Source: JAHEZL01 sp046074525 | GTDB lineage: Bacteria > Bacteroidota > Bacteroidia > Flavobacteriales_C > GCA-002722245 | Reading direction: 5' to 3' | Assembly: GCA_046074525.1 (NCBI GenBank) | Contig: JBJTOK010000079.1 | Coordinates: forward strand, 58,167-122,166 | DNA length: 64,000 nt | Shown: positions 44,391 to 52,298 of the stretch, one piece after another | How the letters are laid out: each line of letters starts with the position of its first letter | Position numbering within the stretch: position 1 is the first letter of the stretch | The notes under the pieces: generated by a model | Seen by the model: only the letters and a program-made list of their open reading frames with translations | Told to the model about the DNA's origin: nothing | Databases searched by the model: none | Program-made: the position numbers and the translations under genes

Positions 44391-45056
44391 ATGGAACTAC
44401 CTGTATATGTTTCTGTTGTTTTTATTCTTAATACTTTACTAACACTGTTTTTCCTCTTTAAAGCTGCTAAAGGAGCCAAGGTTTTTATAGTTGTTATTGC
44501 CTTGTGGATCATTTTCCAAGGAATAGTTGCTTCCACTGGATTTTACACAGTTTTTGATACCAAGCCTCCTCATTTTATTTTCCTTTTATTTCCTCCTCTG
44601 ATTGGAATTATCCTTCTTTTTATCACTGCCCGAGGCCGCGCATTTATTGACACTTTGGACACAAAGTGGCTTACGTATCTGCATGTGGTGAGGGTACCTG
44701 TGGAATTGGTGCTGTATTGGCTTTTTGTTGCGAACTATGTGCCTGAACTGATGACTTTTGAAGGACGTAATCTGGATATTCTTTCGGGATTGACAGCGCC
44801 ATTTATTGCCTTTTTCCTTTACAGCGGGAAACTCAATTCAAAAGTGGCCCTGTTCTGGAATTTTGCTTGCCTTGCCTTGTTATTCAATATTGTCATCAAT
44901 GCGGTGTTGTCGGCGCCATCGCCATTTCAGCAGCAGGCTTTTGAACAGCCGAATGTTGGTGTTTTCTACTTTCCTTTTGTGTGGTTGCCTTGTTTTATTG
45001 TTCCTGCCGTTTTACTTTCACACGTAGTTTGTATCCGTCAAATCATTAAGAAATGA
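44391..45056 (+). CDS. Six-helix integral membrane protein of unknown function
   Basis: The 221-residue product has about six hydrophobic helices with short loops and contains no signal peptide or recognised motif. It begins MELPVYVSVVFILNTLLTLF and ends near VLLSHVVCIRQIIKK. The gene overlaps the following DUF417 gene by 4 bases (ATGA), so the two are translationally coupled and may form a complex. Confidence 0.65.
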   Translation: MELPVYVSVVFILNTLLTLFFLFKAAKGAKVFIVVIALWIIFQGIVASTGFYTVFDTKPPHFIFLLFPPLIGIILLFITARGRAFIDTLDTKWLTYLHVVRVPVELVLYWLFVANYVPELMTFEGRNLDILSGLTAPFIAFFLYSGKLNSKVALFWNFACLALLFNIVINAVLSAPSPFQQQAFEQPNVGVFYFPFVWLPCFIVPAVLLSHVVCIRQIIKK

Positions 45057-45469
45057 GAGATTTAGGAGTTAATATTTCGAGAGCAGGTGTAGGAATAGTT
45101 TTGCTGGCTATTGGTTTGTACAAATTTACTGAGCATGGAGCTGGAGATATCTACGTTCATGTATCGAATAGTCCGATTTTATCGTGGCTCTACAAACTAG
45201 GGGATAAGCAATTCGTGTCGAATATGATAGGGGTTATGGAGATTTTGATAGCTCTTCTCATTTTCTTTGGTTTTAAGAATCAGAAAGCTGCATTAATGGG
45301 AGGGATTTTAGGAACCGTCACCTTTATTATTACCCTCAGCTTTTTTATTACATCACCTTCAGCAGATATTTATGAAACCGTTGAGTGGTGCCCAACTCCC
45401 AATGGCTTTATTTTGAAGGATATCGTTTTTCTGGGGGTATGTTTACAATTGGCCATAGAAAATTGGTAA
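45053..45469 (+). CDS. DUF417 (YkgB-like) membrane protein
   Basis: The 138-residue protein has four helices and YkgB-like sequence: IGLYKFTEHGAGDIYVHVSNSP, then SWLYKLG and a Pro-containing TPNGFILKDIVFLG end. The family is widespread and its function is not established. It closes the small ferritin-like/membrane gene group, and the rpsU promoter follows. Confidence 0.72.
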   Translation: MRDLGVNISRAGVGIVLLAIGLYKFTEHGAGDIYVHVSNSPILSWLYKLGDKQFVSNMIGVMEILIALLIFFGFKNQKAALMGGILGTVTFIITLSFFITSPSADIYETVEWCPTPNGFILKDIVFLGVCLQLAIENW

Positions 45470-45486
45470 AAATTGTTGCTTAAGGA

Positions 45487-45517
45487 TTTGTTCCTGTAAA
45501 ATCAATTCCTATCTTTG
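45487..45517 (+). promoter_or_regulatory. Promoter of rpsU
   Basis: TTTG (45487-45490), a 19-base spacer and TATCTTTG (45510-45517) match the Bacteroidota promoter exactly. The rpsU start codon is 23 bases further. Confidence 0.7.
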
Positions 45518-45540
45518 CTCCCCATTTGAAATTTAAAAGT

Positions 45541-45738
45541 ATGTTAGTAATTCAAGTTAAAGAAGGCGACAACATTGAGAGAGCTCTTAAGAAGTACAAG
45601 AGAAAATTCGAAAAAACTAAAGTTTTGAGAGAGCTCCGCAACAGACAAGCTTTTACAAAACCATCTGTTATCAACAGAGAGGCAATGAAGAAAGCTGTTT
45701 ACGTTGAAGGTTTGAGAAGAACAGAGAACGAGGCATAG
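45541..45738 (+). CDS. rpsU: 30S ribosomal protein S21
   Basis: The 65-residue protein MLVIQVKEGDNIERALKK with YKRKFEKTKVLRELRNRQ and a basic tail is S21, the small-subunit protein that base-pairing studies place near the anti-Shine-Dalgarno end of 16S rRNA. The ATG at 45541 gives the standard start; an upstream TTG was rejected. The gene is transcribed from its own promoter and followed by a stem-loop. Confidence 0.96.
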   Translation: MLVIQVKEGDNIERALKKYKRKFEKTKVLRELRNRQAFTKPSVINREAMKKAVYVEGLRRTENEA

Positions 45739-45762
45739 TCCTTTTTCTTTTTCAGATATCCA

Positions 45763-45821
45763 ATAGGAAGGGTTTTTTAAAATAATCGGCTGCGCCGGGA
45801 ATTTTAAAAAATTCTTCCTAT
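45763..45821 (+). terminator. Stem-loop after rpsU
   Basis: Two 21-base arms (45763-45783 and 45801-45821) are complementary at 19 positions around a 17-base loop, with A- and T-rich flanks. It probably terminates the rpsU transcript or protects its 3' end. Confidence 0.6.
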
Positions 45822-45831
45822 TTTAGTTTAT

Positions 45832-46749
45832 ATGCACCTTGATGATTTCCTCCAATACCTTTCTATAGAAAAACGCTACTCGGAACATACAGTTCTGGCG
45901 TACAAGCACGATTTAGAGACTTTCTTCGAATTTATCGGAACTACTTATGAAATCCAGGAACCAGTAGGTATTTCCACTCTGATGGTTCGTTCATGGGTGG
46001 TGGACATGGTGGAAAGAGAACTGGCTCCAAAATCAGTTCACCGGAAAATATCGTCAATAAAGTCCTTTTACAAATTCCTGATGCGATCGGGAGCGTTGAA
46101 ATCTTCACCGGCCCATGGAGTGGTGTTGCCTAAGCTGAAAAAGCGGCTACCAACTTTTGTTGAAGAAAGCAAGATGAGTCATTTGCTGGATCAACCCGAG
46201 GCTGAACCTGAACCACTGAGCAAAGGGGATGCTCTTCAAGAGTTACACGCTGATAATTTTTCCAGTAAAAGAGATAAATTGATTATCGATCTTCTTTATT
46301 GCACAGGAATGCGTCTCTCCGAATTGATTAATTTGAAAATATCCAGTGTCGATCTGCGTGACAATTCCATTCGTGTGCTTGGAAAGGGCCGAAAAGAAAG
46401 GGTGATCCCAATTAATTTATCCACATCGGCAACAATAAAGGATTATTTAGCGTACAGAATAGAAGGTGAAGATAACTCTCTTTTGCTGACAGATAAAGGC
46501 AAAAAATTATATGAAGAATTGGTTTACCGAACAGTAAAAAAATACCTCAGTCACATCACCACACAAGAAAAAAAGAGTCCACACGTTCTTCGACATAGCT
46601 TCGCGACTCATATGCTCAATAATGGGGCAGATCTGAACGCGATTAAAGAATTGCTGGGCCACGCCAGTTTGGCTGCCACTCAGGTGTATACCCACAATTC
46701 CATTGAGAAATTAAAAAAAGTGTATAACCAGGCTCATCCAAGAGCCTAA
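45832..46749 (+). CDS. Tyrosine recombinase XerC/XerD
   Basis: The 305-residue site-specific recombinase has an N-terminal SAM-like domain (residues 1-90) and a catalytic domain with all the expected residues: Arg161 in TGMRLSEL, Lys185 in GKGRKERVI, His251 and Arg254 in HVLRHSFATHML, His277 in LLGHASL and the nucleophile Tyr286 in TQVYTHNS. Full length without flanking integrase signatures suggests a chromosomal dimer-resolution Xer protein. XerC and XerD cannot be told apart by eye. It is 12 bases before hpf. Confidence 0.93.
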   Translation: MHLDDFLQYLSIEKRYSEHTVLAYKHDLETFFEFIGTTYEIQEPVGISTLMVRSWVVDMVERELAPKSVHRKISSIKSFYKFLMRSGALKSSPAHGVVLPKLKKRLPTFVEESKMSHLLDQPEAEPEPLSKGDALQELHADNFSSKRDKLIIDLLYCTGMRLSELINLKISSVDLRDNSIRVLGKGRKERVIPINLSTSATIKDYLAYRIEGEDNSLLLTDKGKKLYEELVYRTVKKYLSHITTQEKKSPHVLRHSFATHMLNNGADLNAIKELLGHASLAATQVYTHNSIEKLKKVYNQAHPRA

Positions 46750-46761
46750 AAATCATGTTTT

Positions 46762-47085
46762 ATGAAGGTAAGATTCACAGCAGTGCACTTCAGTGCAGAT
46801 CAGAAACTCATCAACTTTATTGAAGCAAAAATAATGAAGTTAGGTACTTTTTATGGCAAGATCATAGATGGAGAAGTCTTTCTCCGACTCGATAAATCTG
46901 ACGATACGCAGAATAAGATCGTGGAGATTAAGCTGAATGCCCCAGGAACGGCACTTTTTGCCAAAAAGAAATCGAAATCTTTTGAAGAAGCAGCGGATTC
47001 AGTGGTGGAGGCGCTCAAAAAACAAATTAGTAAGCATAAAACTAAGGAGAGTTTGATGGATCAGTCACAATTATCTGGTTTGTAG
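46762..47085 (+). CDS. hpf: Ribosome hibernation-promoting factor (RaiA/HPF family)
   Basis: The 107-residue protein matches the short HPF/YfiA class: MKVRFTAVHFSADQKLINFIEAKIMKL, DGEVFLRLD and KKSKSFEEAADSVVEALKKQISKHK. It binds the 30S subunit and protects 70S or 100S ribosomes in stationary phase. It lacks the long C-terminal dimerisation domain of HPF-long. It follows the recombinase gene in one operon and ends before a strong terminator. Confidence 0.9.
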   Translation: MKVRFTAVHFSADQKLINFIEAKIMKLGTFYGKIIDGEVFLRLDKSDDTQNKIVEIKLNAPGTALFAKKKSKSFEEAADSVVEALKKQISKHKTKESLMDQSQLSGL

Positions 47086-47135
47086 ATAGTTGTGTCTTTT
47101 CGTGAAGGCGAAAAATTTTGTTCAAAATCTTGAGG

Positions 47136-47168
47136 TCGGAGCTGCTGAAACAGCTCCGATTTTTTTTT
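47136..47168 (+). terminator. Intrinsic terminator after hpf
   Basis: A 9-bp perfect GC-rich stem (TCGGAGCTG with CAGCTCCGA) closes a 6-base loop and is followed by a nine-T tract. Confidence 0.85.
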
Positions 47169-47193
47169 GTAAAAAAACTTTGAATTAATGTTG

Positions 47194-47223
47194 TTGCGAA
47201 TTGAAAAACTTTATCTACATTTG
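47194..47223 (+). promoter_or_regulatory. Promoter of the tRNA-tuf cluster
   Basis: TTG (47194-47196), a 19-base spacer and TACATTTG (47216-47223) fit the Bacteroidota consensus exactly. It lies just upstream of the first tRNA and after the hpf terminator, so it is likely the main promoter for the cluster of tRNAs and tuf. Confidence 0.75.
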
Positions 47224-47277
47224 CAATCCCTAAATAGAAGGGTTGTTTTTAACACGTTCGTTTTTTACAAGATTTTT

Positions 47278-47351
47278 GCCGGTGTAGCTCAGTTGGCCAG
47301 AGCAGCTGATTTGTAATCAGCTGGTCGGGGGTTCGAATCCCTCCACCGGCT
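47278..47351 (+). tRNA. tRNA-Thr (anticodon TGT)
   Basis: A 74-base cloverleaf: acceptor GCCGGTG pairs with CACCGGC, the anticodon stem GCTGA/TCAGC presents loop TTTGTAA with TGT, and the T-loop GTTCGAATCC is canonical. The discriminator is T and no CCA is encoded. Confidence 0.95.
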
Positions 47352-47425
47352 CGGTAGAGTAGGAGGAGGGGAGTTTTCAGGAATTGAAAACAATCCCTCC
47401 ACCAGCTCGGTAGAGTGGGAGGAGG
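47336..47425 (+). repeat. Tandem duplication of the tRNA-Thr 3' end
   Basis: A 34-base segment at 47336-47369 (tRNA 3' end plus flank) recurs at 47392-47425 with two mismatches, a period of 56 bases. A further match to the tRNA 5' end (CCGGTGTAGTTC, 47463-47474, one mismatch) follows. The pieces look like decayed tandem tRNA copies. Confidence 0.75.
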
Positions 47426-47499
47426 AATAGATTTCTCCTGCCGGCTTGAAATACCGGGATAACCGGTGTAGTTCTTTAAGATATTGATATAAAAAAGTT

Positions 47500-47581
47500 G
47501 GGGAGATACTCAAGTGGCTAACGAGGGCAGACTGTAAATCTGTTGACACCGTCTTCGTAGGTTCGAATCCTGCTCTCCCCA
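47500..47581 (+). tRNA. tRNA-Tyr (anticodon GTA)
   Basis: An 82-base type II tRNA: acceptor GGGGAGA pairs with TCTCCCC, the anticodon loop CTGTAAA presents GTA, there is a long variable arm, and the T-loop is GTTCGAATCC. No CCA is encoded. Confidence 0.95.
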
Positions 47582-47653
47582 CAAATAATTGGGTTCAGTA
47601 AAAGGGAAGGATCAGGAGCAGCTGAAAGTTGAGTATTGAACCAGTTAGTAAAA

Positions 47654-47726
47654 GCGGGAGTAGCTCAGTTGGTAGAGCATCAGCCTTCCAAGCTGAGGGT
47701 CGCGAGTTCGAGTCTCGTCTCCCGCT
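47654..47726 (+). tRNA. tRNA-Gly (anticodon TCC)
   Basis: A 73-base cloverleaf: acceptor GCGGGAG pairs with CTCCCGC, and the anticodon stem TCAGC/GCTGA presents loop CTTCCAA with TCC. No CCA is encoded. Confidence 0.94.
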
Positions 47727-47747
47727 CTTTTTTTTCGGCTATTAAAA

Positions 47748-47819
<72 letters not shown>

Positions 47820-47885
47820 CTATCGCATATAGCATTTTTGAAGTAAAACAGAGTAATAATTATTAATTAAATTAAAATTTAGATC

Positions 47886-49073
47886 ATGGCTAAGGAAAAT
47901 TTCAACCGATCAAAGCCGCACGTAAACATCGGTACAATTGGTCACGTTGACCACGGCAAAACTACTTTAACTGCTGCTATTACTAAAGTTCTTGCGGACT
48001 TAGGTTTGGCTCAGGCTAGAAACTTTGATTCAATCGATAACGCTCCTGAAGAAAAGGAGAGAGGTATCACAATCAATACATCTCACGTTGAGTACGAAAC
48101 TCAAACTCGTCACTACGCTCACGTTGACTGTCCTGGTCACGCTGACTACGTTAAGAACATGGTTACTGGTGCTGCCCAGATGGACGGTGCTATCCTTGTT
48201 GTAGCTGCTACTGATGGTCCAATGCCACAAACTCGTGAGCACATCCTCCTTGCTCGTCAGGTAGGTGTACCTAAAATTGTTGTGTTCATGAACAAAGTGG
48301 ACATGGTTGATGATGCTGAGTTATTGGAACTCGTTGAAATCGAAATCAGAGAATTGCTTTCTTTCTATAGTTTCGACGGAGATGGTATCTCTGTAATCAA
48401 AGGATCTGCTCTGGGTGCCCTTAACGGTGAGCCGAAATGGGTTGACAAAGTGAAAGAATTGATGGATGCTGTTGATAAAGACATTCCACTGCCTCCGCGT
48501 GAAGTTGACAAGCCTTTCTTGATGCCTGTTGAAGACGTATTCTCTATTACTGGTCGTGGTACTGTTGCTACTGGTAGAATTGAGTCTGGTGTTATCAAAG
48601 TTGGTGACGAGGTTGAAATCAGCGGTTTGCAAGAAGCGAAAAAATCTTCTACTATCACTGGTATCGAGATGTTCAGAAAATTATTGGATAGAGGTGAAGC
48701 TGGTGACAACGCTGGTTTGCTCTTGAGAGGTATCGATAAAGATGATATCAAGAGAGGTATGGTTATCGCGAAACCAGGTTCTATCAACCCACACAAAAAA
48801 TTCAAAGCTGAGGTTTACGTATTGAAGAAAGAGGAAGGTGGACGTCACACTCCATTCCACAACAAATACAGACCACAGTTCTACCTGAGAACAACTGACA
48901 TGACAGGTGAAATTCACTTGCCAGAAGGTCGTGAAATGGTTATGCCAGGTGACAACGTTACAATCACTGTAGATTTGATCATGCCAGTTGCATTGAACAA
49001 AGGTCTGCGTTTCGCGATCCGCGAAGGTGGTAGAACAGTTGGTGCTGGTCAGGTATTGGAAATTTTAGATTAA
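47886..49073 (+). CDS. tuf: Elongation factor Tu
   Basis: The 395-residue GTPase has the complete EF-Tu motifs: P-loop GHVDHGKTT (residues 16-24), the switch segment RGITINTSHVEYET, DCPGHADYV, and NKVD. Domains II and III follow to a GAGQVLEILD end. It delivers aminoacyl-tRNA to the ribosome. It lies between the tRNA genes and tRNA-Trp/secE, the conserved tufB-like arrangement. Confidence 0.98.
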   Translation: MAKENFNRSKPHVNIGTIGHVDHGKTTLTAAITKVLADLGLAQARNFDSIDNAPEEKERGITINTSHVEYETQTRHYAHVDCPGHADYVKNMVTGAAQMDGAILVVAATDGPMPQTREHILLARQVGVPKIVVFMNKVDMVDDAELLELVEIEIRELLSFYSFDGDGISVIKGSALGALNGEPKWVDKVKELMDAVDKDIPLPPREVDKPFLMPVEDVFSITGRGTVATGRIESGVIKVGDEVEISGLQEAKKSSTITGIEMFRKLLDRGEAGDNAGLLLRGIDKDDIKRGMVIAKPGSINPHKKFKAEVYVLKKEEGGRHTPFHNKYRPQFYLRTTDMTGEIHLPEGREMVMPGDNVTITVDLIMPVALNKGLRFAIREGGRTVGAGQVLEILD

Positions 49074-49097
49074 TAAACTGACTTAATCAATAAGGTG

Positions 49098-49128
49098 AAG
49101 GTATCCTGCTCAAGCGGGATACCTTTTG
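49098..49128 (+). terminator. Stem-loop after tuf
   Basis: A 13-base arm AAGGTATCCTGCT (49098-49110) pairs with AGCGGGATACCTT (49113-49125) with one G-U pair and a short T-run. It may reduce read-through from tuf into the tRNA-Trp/secE region. Confidence 0.65.
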
Positions 49129-49159
49129 CTCCCTTAAAAAGTTAAGTATTTATTAGTAA

Positions 49160-49232
49160 ACGGGAGTAGCTCAATTGGCAGAGCGTAGGTCTCCAAAACC
49201 TGAGGTTGTGAGTTCGATTCTCCCCTCCCGTG
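49160..49232 (+). tRNA. tRNA-Trp (anticodon CCA)
   Basis: A 73-base cloverleaf: acceptor ACGGGAG pairs with CTCCCGT, and anticodon stem TAGGT/ACCTG presents loop CTCCAAA with CCA. The discriminator is G and no 3' CCA is encoded. It sits 20 bases before secE, the conserved arrangement. Confidence 0.95.
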
Positions 49233-49252
49233 CAAGAGACAAAAAGATTGAC

Positions 49253-49435
49253 ATGATAGCATATTTGAAAGACATATACAACGAGCTGGTTTACAAAGTA
49301 TCCTGGCCAACTTGGAAGGAAGTTCAAAACAGCGCTCTCCTTGTTTTGGTAGGCGTGGTTGTATTCTCCCTCCTCATTTTTGGAATGGACTTATCGTTGA
49401 ACGCTCTTATGGAACTCATCTACGGATGGAATTAA
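49253..49435 (+). CDS. secE: Preprotein translocase subunit SecE
   Basis: The 60-residue single-span protein starts at the ATG at 49253 (an upstream in-frame start would lie inside tRNA-Trp) and reads MIAYLKDIYNELVYKVSWPT, where the KVSWPTW amphipathic segment is the SecE signature, then one helix VLVGVVVFSLLIF. It stabilises SecY in the translocon. It is 9 bases before nusG, the standard order. Confidence 0.95.
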   Translation: MIAYLKDIYNELVYKVSWPTWKEVQNSALLVLVGVVVFSLLIFGMDLSLNALMELIYGWN

Positions 49436-49444
49436 TTTGATACT

Positions 49445-50008
49445 ATGGCAGAGGCAAAAACAAATAGCGAATTGGTCTTGAAATGGTACGTTGTTCGAAC
49501 CATCAGTGGGAAAGAAAAGAAGGTGAGAGACTATATCGAGAATGAGATCAAAACTTTGGGTTTGGGTGATTATGTAAAGCAAATCCTCATCCCTACAGAA
49601 AAGGTTTATCAGATCAGAAAAGGTAAGAAAATCAGCAAAGAAAGAAACTTCTTTCCAGGATATATTTTGATAGAAGCTGCTTTGACTGGTGAAGTGCCTC
49701 ATGCAATTAAAAATGTTACAGGTGTCATCGGCTTCCTTGGTGACAAAAACGGAAACCCTGTTCCACTCAGGATTTCTGAAGTAAATAGAATACTCGGTAA
49801 AGTGGATGAACTGGCTGAAAGCAATGAAGAAATCAACATTCCTTTCATCGTTGGTGAAACCGTAAAAGTAATTGATGGACCATTCAACAGCTTCTCCGGT
49901 GTGATCGAAGAAATCAATGAAGAAAAGAAAAAGCTCAAGGTAATGGTAAAGATTTTCGGAAGAAAAACTCCACTCGAACTGAGCTTTATGCAAGTAGAAA
50001 AAGAATAA
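49445..50008 (+). CDS. nusG: Transcription termination/antitermination protein NusG
   Basis: The 187-residue product has the NusG N-terminal domain (WYVVRTISGKEKKVRDYI and FFPGYILIEA) and a C-terminal KOW domain (GETVKVIDGPFNSFSGVIEE). It binds RNA polymerase and links it to Rho and to ribosomal protein S10. It lies between secE and rplK as in most bacteria. Confidence 0.97.
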   Translation: MAEAKTNSELVLKWYVVRTISGKEKKVRDYIENEIKTLGLGDYVKQILIPTEKVYQIRKGKKISKERNFFPGYILIEAALTGEVPHAIKNVTGVIGFLGDKNGNPVPLRISEVNRILGKVDELAESNEEINIPFIVGETVKVIDGPFNSFSGVIEEINEEKKKLKVMVKIFGRKTPLELSFMQVEKE

Positions 50009-50023
50009 TTAAAAAAAGACAAA

Positions 50024-50467
50024 ATGGCAAAGGAAATTACAGCTATTGTTAAGTTACAGGTAAGAGGTGGTGCAGCAAACCCTGCTCCTCCAATCGGGCC
50101 TGCTCTGGGTGCGAAGGGTGTTAACATCATGGAGTTCTGCAAGCAGTTCAACGCTAGAACACAGGATAAAGCAGGAAAACTGTTGCCAACTCTGATCACT
50201 GTATATTCAGACCGTTCGTTTGACTTTATCATCAAACAACCTCCTGTATCTGCACAATTGTTTGAAGTAACCAAGGTAAAAGGTGGTTCCGCTCAACCAA
50301 ACCGTGTTAAGGTAGGTAAGGTAAATTGGAAACAAATTGAAGAAATTGCTAAAGATAAGATGGTTGATATGAACTGTTTTACTCTCGAATCTGCTATGAA
50401 AATGGTGGCTGGTACAGCAAGAAGCATGGGCTTGACCGTTGAGGGCGAGGCACCATTTAATAAGTAG
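50024..50467 (+). CDS. rplK: 50S ribosomal protein L11
   Basis: The 147-residue product matches L11: VKLQVRGGAANPAPPIGPAL, GVNIMEFCKQFNARTQ and SAMKMVAGTARSMGLTV. L11 binds the GTPase-associated region of 23S rRNA. Its order secE-nusG-rplK-rplA is conserved. Confidence 0.98.
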   Translation: MAKEITAIVKLQVRGGAANPAPPIGPALGAKGVNIMEFCKQFNARTQDKAGKLLPTLITVYSDRSFDFIIKQPPVSAQLFEVTKVKGGSAQPNRVKVGKVNWKQIEEIAKDKMVDMNCFTLESAMKMVAGTARSMGLTVEGEAPFNK

Positions 50468-50492
50468 TAATAATTAATAACCGTTTGTATTT

Positions 50493-51188
50493 ATGGCAAA
50501 GTTGACGAAAAATCAAAAAGCTTCCATCGCGAAGTTTGATGCTACTAAATCATACTCTTTGGCTGAAGCAGCCAAAATAGTAAAGGAGATCACTTACACG
50601 AAGTTTGATGCTTCTGTGGATTTGAACATCCGTTTAGGAGTTGACCCTCGTAAAGCAAACCAAATGGTAAGAGGCGTTGTGGCTCTTCCTCACGGAACAG
50701 GTAAAACAGTAAAGGTTCTTGTAATCTGTACTCCTGATAAAGTGAAGGAAGCCCTTGATGCTGGTGCTGACTATGCTGGTTTGGACGAGTACATTGAAAA
50801 AATCAAAGGAGGTTGGACTGATATCGATGTGATTATCACCATGCCTTCTGTAATGGGTAAAGTAGGAGCACTCGGTAGAGTTCTCGGACCACGTGGCTTG
50901 ATGCCAAACCCGAAAGCAGGAACAGTAACCATGGAAATTGGTAAAGCTGTTACTGATATCAAAGCTGGTAAAATCGATTTTAAAGTAGACAAGAGCGGGA
51001 TCATTCACGCTGGTGTTGGTAAAGTTTCTTTCGATGCTCAGAAGATCGAAGAAAATGCTAAAGAATTGATTTCTACTGTGGTTAAACTGAAACCTTCTTC
51101 GGCGAAAGGTATCTACTTGAAGAGCATCACTATTTCAAGTACCATGAGTCCGGGAATTCAACTGGAAACTAGTGCCTTCATCGGCTAG
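50493..51188 (+). CDS. rplA: 50S ribosomal protein L1
   Basis: The 231-residue product has the L1 signatures LGVDPRKANQMVRGVVALPH, GRVLGPRGLMPNPKAGTVT and KGIYLKSITISSTMSPG. L1 forms the mobile stalk at the E site and can repress its own operon in other bacteria. No clear L1-binding leader was seen. Confidence 0.98.
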   Translation: MAKLTKNQKASIAKFDATKSYSLAEAAKIVKEITYTKFDASVDLNIRLGVDPRKANQMVRGVVALPHGTGKTVKVLVICTPDKVKEALDAGADYAGLDEYIEKIKGGWTDIDVIITMPSVMGKVGALGRVLGPRGLMPNPKAGTVTMEIGKAVTDIKAGKIDFKVDKSGIIHAGVGKVSFDAQKIEENAKELISTVVKLKPSSAKGIYLKSITISSTMSPGIQLETSAFIG

Positions 51189-51235
51189 TTCCTTAAAAAT
51201 TGTCTGTTACGCACAGTTATATAAATTAAAAATTC

Positions 51236-51766
51236 ATGACAAGAGAAGAGAAAAATCAGGTAATTGAGAATCTGAAAGCGGAATTGGAAGCAAATGCCAA
51301 CTTCTACCTTACAGATCTCTCTGAGATGACGGTAGAACGTACCAACGCCCTGAGAAGAGCTTTTCATGGACAAGGAATCAGAATCACGATGGTGAAAAAT
51401 GCATTGCTTAAAAAAGCAATGGAAAGAGCAGAGGGAAGAAATTTCTCCGAGCTTCTGGACACCCTCAAAGGTTCTACTTCTATCCTGTACACGGAGTCTG
51501 GCAGCGCGCCGGCTAAGTTAATCCAGGAGTTCAGAAAGAAGCAAAAATCAGAAAAACCTCTCCTGAAAGCCGCATTCGTAGAAGAATGTGCATACATCGG
51601 TGATAGTCAATTATCGGCACTTGCTTCCATCAAGTCGAAAAATGACCTCATCGGCGATGTTATCGGCTTACTTCAAACGCCTTCCAGAAATGTTATCGGC
51701 GCTTTGCAGTCAGGTGGTGGAAAATTGGCAGGTATTGTTAAAACCTTATCTGAGAGACCCGAATAG
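51236..51766 (+). CDS. rplJ: 50S ribosomal protein L10
   Basis: The 176-residue protein has the L10 pattern: TREEKNQVIENLKAEL, FYLTDLSEMTVERTNALRR and RITMVKNALLKKAM. L10 anchors L7/L12 dimers to the ribosome stalk. The 47 bases between rplA and rplJ hold no obvious L10 leader fold. Confidence 0.97.
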   Translation: MTREEKNQVIENLKAELEANANFYLTDLSEMTVERTNALRRAFHGQGIRITMVKNALLKKAMERAEGRNFSELLDTLKGSTSILYTESGSAPAKLIQEFRKKQKSEKPLLKAAFVEECAYIGDSQLSALASIKSKNDLIGDVIGLLQTPSRNVIGALQSGGGKLAGIVKTLSERPE

Positions 51767-51810
51767 TAAATTGTTAATTAATTAAGTATTTAAATTTAAA
51801 TTCTATAGAC

Positions 51811-52188
51811 ATGGCAGATTTAAAAGAGTTCGCAGAAAAATTAGTGAACCTCACAGTGAAAGAAGTAAATGAACTCGCTAAAATTTTGAAAGACGAGTAC
51901 GGTATCGAACCAGCCGCTGCTGCTGTTGCAGTTGCAGTAGGAGGTGGTGCAGGTGGTGGCGAAGCTGCTCCTGAAAAATCTACATTTGATGTTATCCTGA
52001 AGTCAGGTGGTGCTGCTAAATTAGCAGTTGTTAAATTGGTGAAAGAAGCTACTGGTCTTGGCTTGAAAGAAGCTAAAGACTTAGTTGACCAAGCTCCTAA
52101 GCCAGTTAAAGAAGGACTTAGCAAAGCAGATGCTGAAGCTTTGAAAGCTCAGTTAGTTGAGGCTGGTGCTGAAGTAGAGTTGAAGTAA
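51811..52188 (+). CDS. rplL: 50S ribosomal protein L7/L12
   Basis: The 125-residue product has the N-terminal dimerisation region (MADLKEFAEKLVNLTVKEVN), an Ala/Gly hinge, and the C-terminal GTPase-factor-binding domain with KSTFDVILKSGG and LGLKEAKDLVDQAPK. It recruits EF-Tu and EF-G to the ribosome. Confidence 0.98.
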   Translation: MADLKEFAEKLVNLTVKEVNELAKILKDEYGIEPAAAAVAVAVGGGAGGGEAAPEKSTFDVILKSGGAAKLAVVKLVKEATGLGLKEAKDLVDQAPKPVKEGLSKADAEALKAQLVEAGAEVELK

Positions 52189-52211
52189 TTCTCCTCTGAT
52201 TCAAACTTAAA

Positions 52212-52248
52212 GGTTTAGACCTCCCGCATTGGCGGGATGGTCTAAACC
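52212..52248 (+). promoter_or_regulatory. Attenuator-like hairpin between rplL and rpoB
   Basis: GGTTTAGACC pairs with GGTCTAAACC, and inner TCCCGC with GCGGGA, closed by loop ATTG. There is no T-tract, so it could be a partial terminator or RNA-processing site that lowers rpoBC output relative to the ribosomal proteins, as known at the equivalent place in E. coli. Confidence 0.55.
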
Positions 52249-52298
52249 CTTTGTGCTATGTGAACGTTCTCCTATTATTAACTTTTAATTTCTAAACA

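Noticed and set aside
45832..46749. Reading the tyrosine recombinase as a phage or island integrase
   Set aside because: The protein has the short Xer layout and sits beside hpf and rpsU with no mobile genes or repeats nearby.
47336..47425. An integrative element attachment site
   Set aside because: The two copies are only 56 bases apart with no integrase gene between them, so tandem tRNA decay is a simpler reading; kept only as a finding.
47289..47582. A 97-codon minus-strand frame across the tRNA cluster
   Set aside because: Its translation (RAGFEPTKTVSTDLQSALV) is the well-known false protein that comes from the reverse strand of tRNA genes.
49142..49327. A minus-strand frame over tRNA-Trp
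   Set aside because: It is a tRNA reverse-strand artefact (GGENRTHNLRFWRPTLCQLSYSR type) and overlaps secE.
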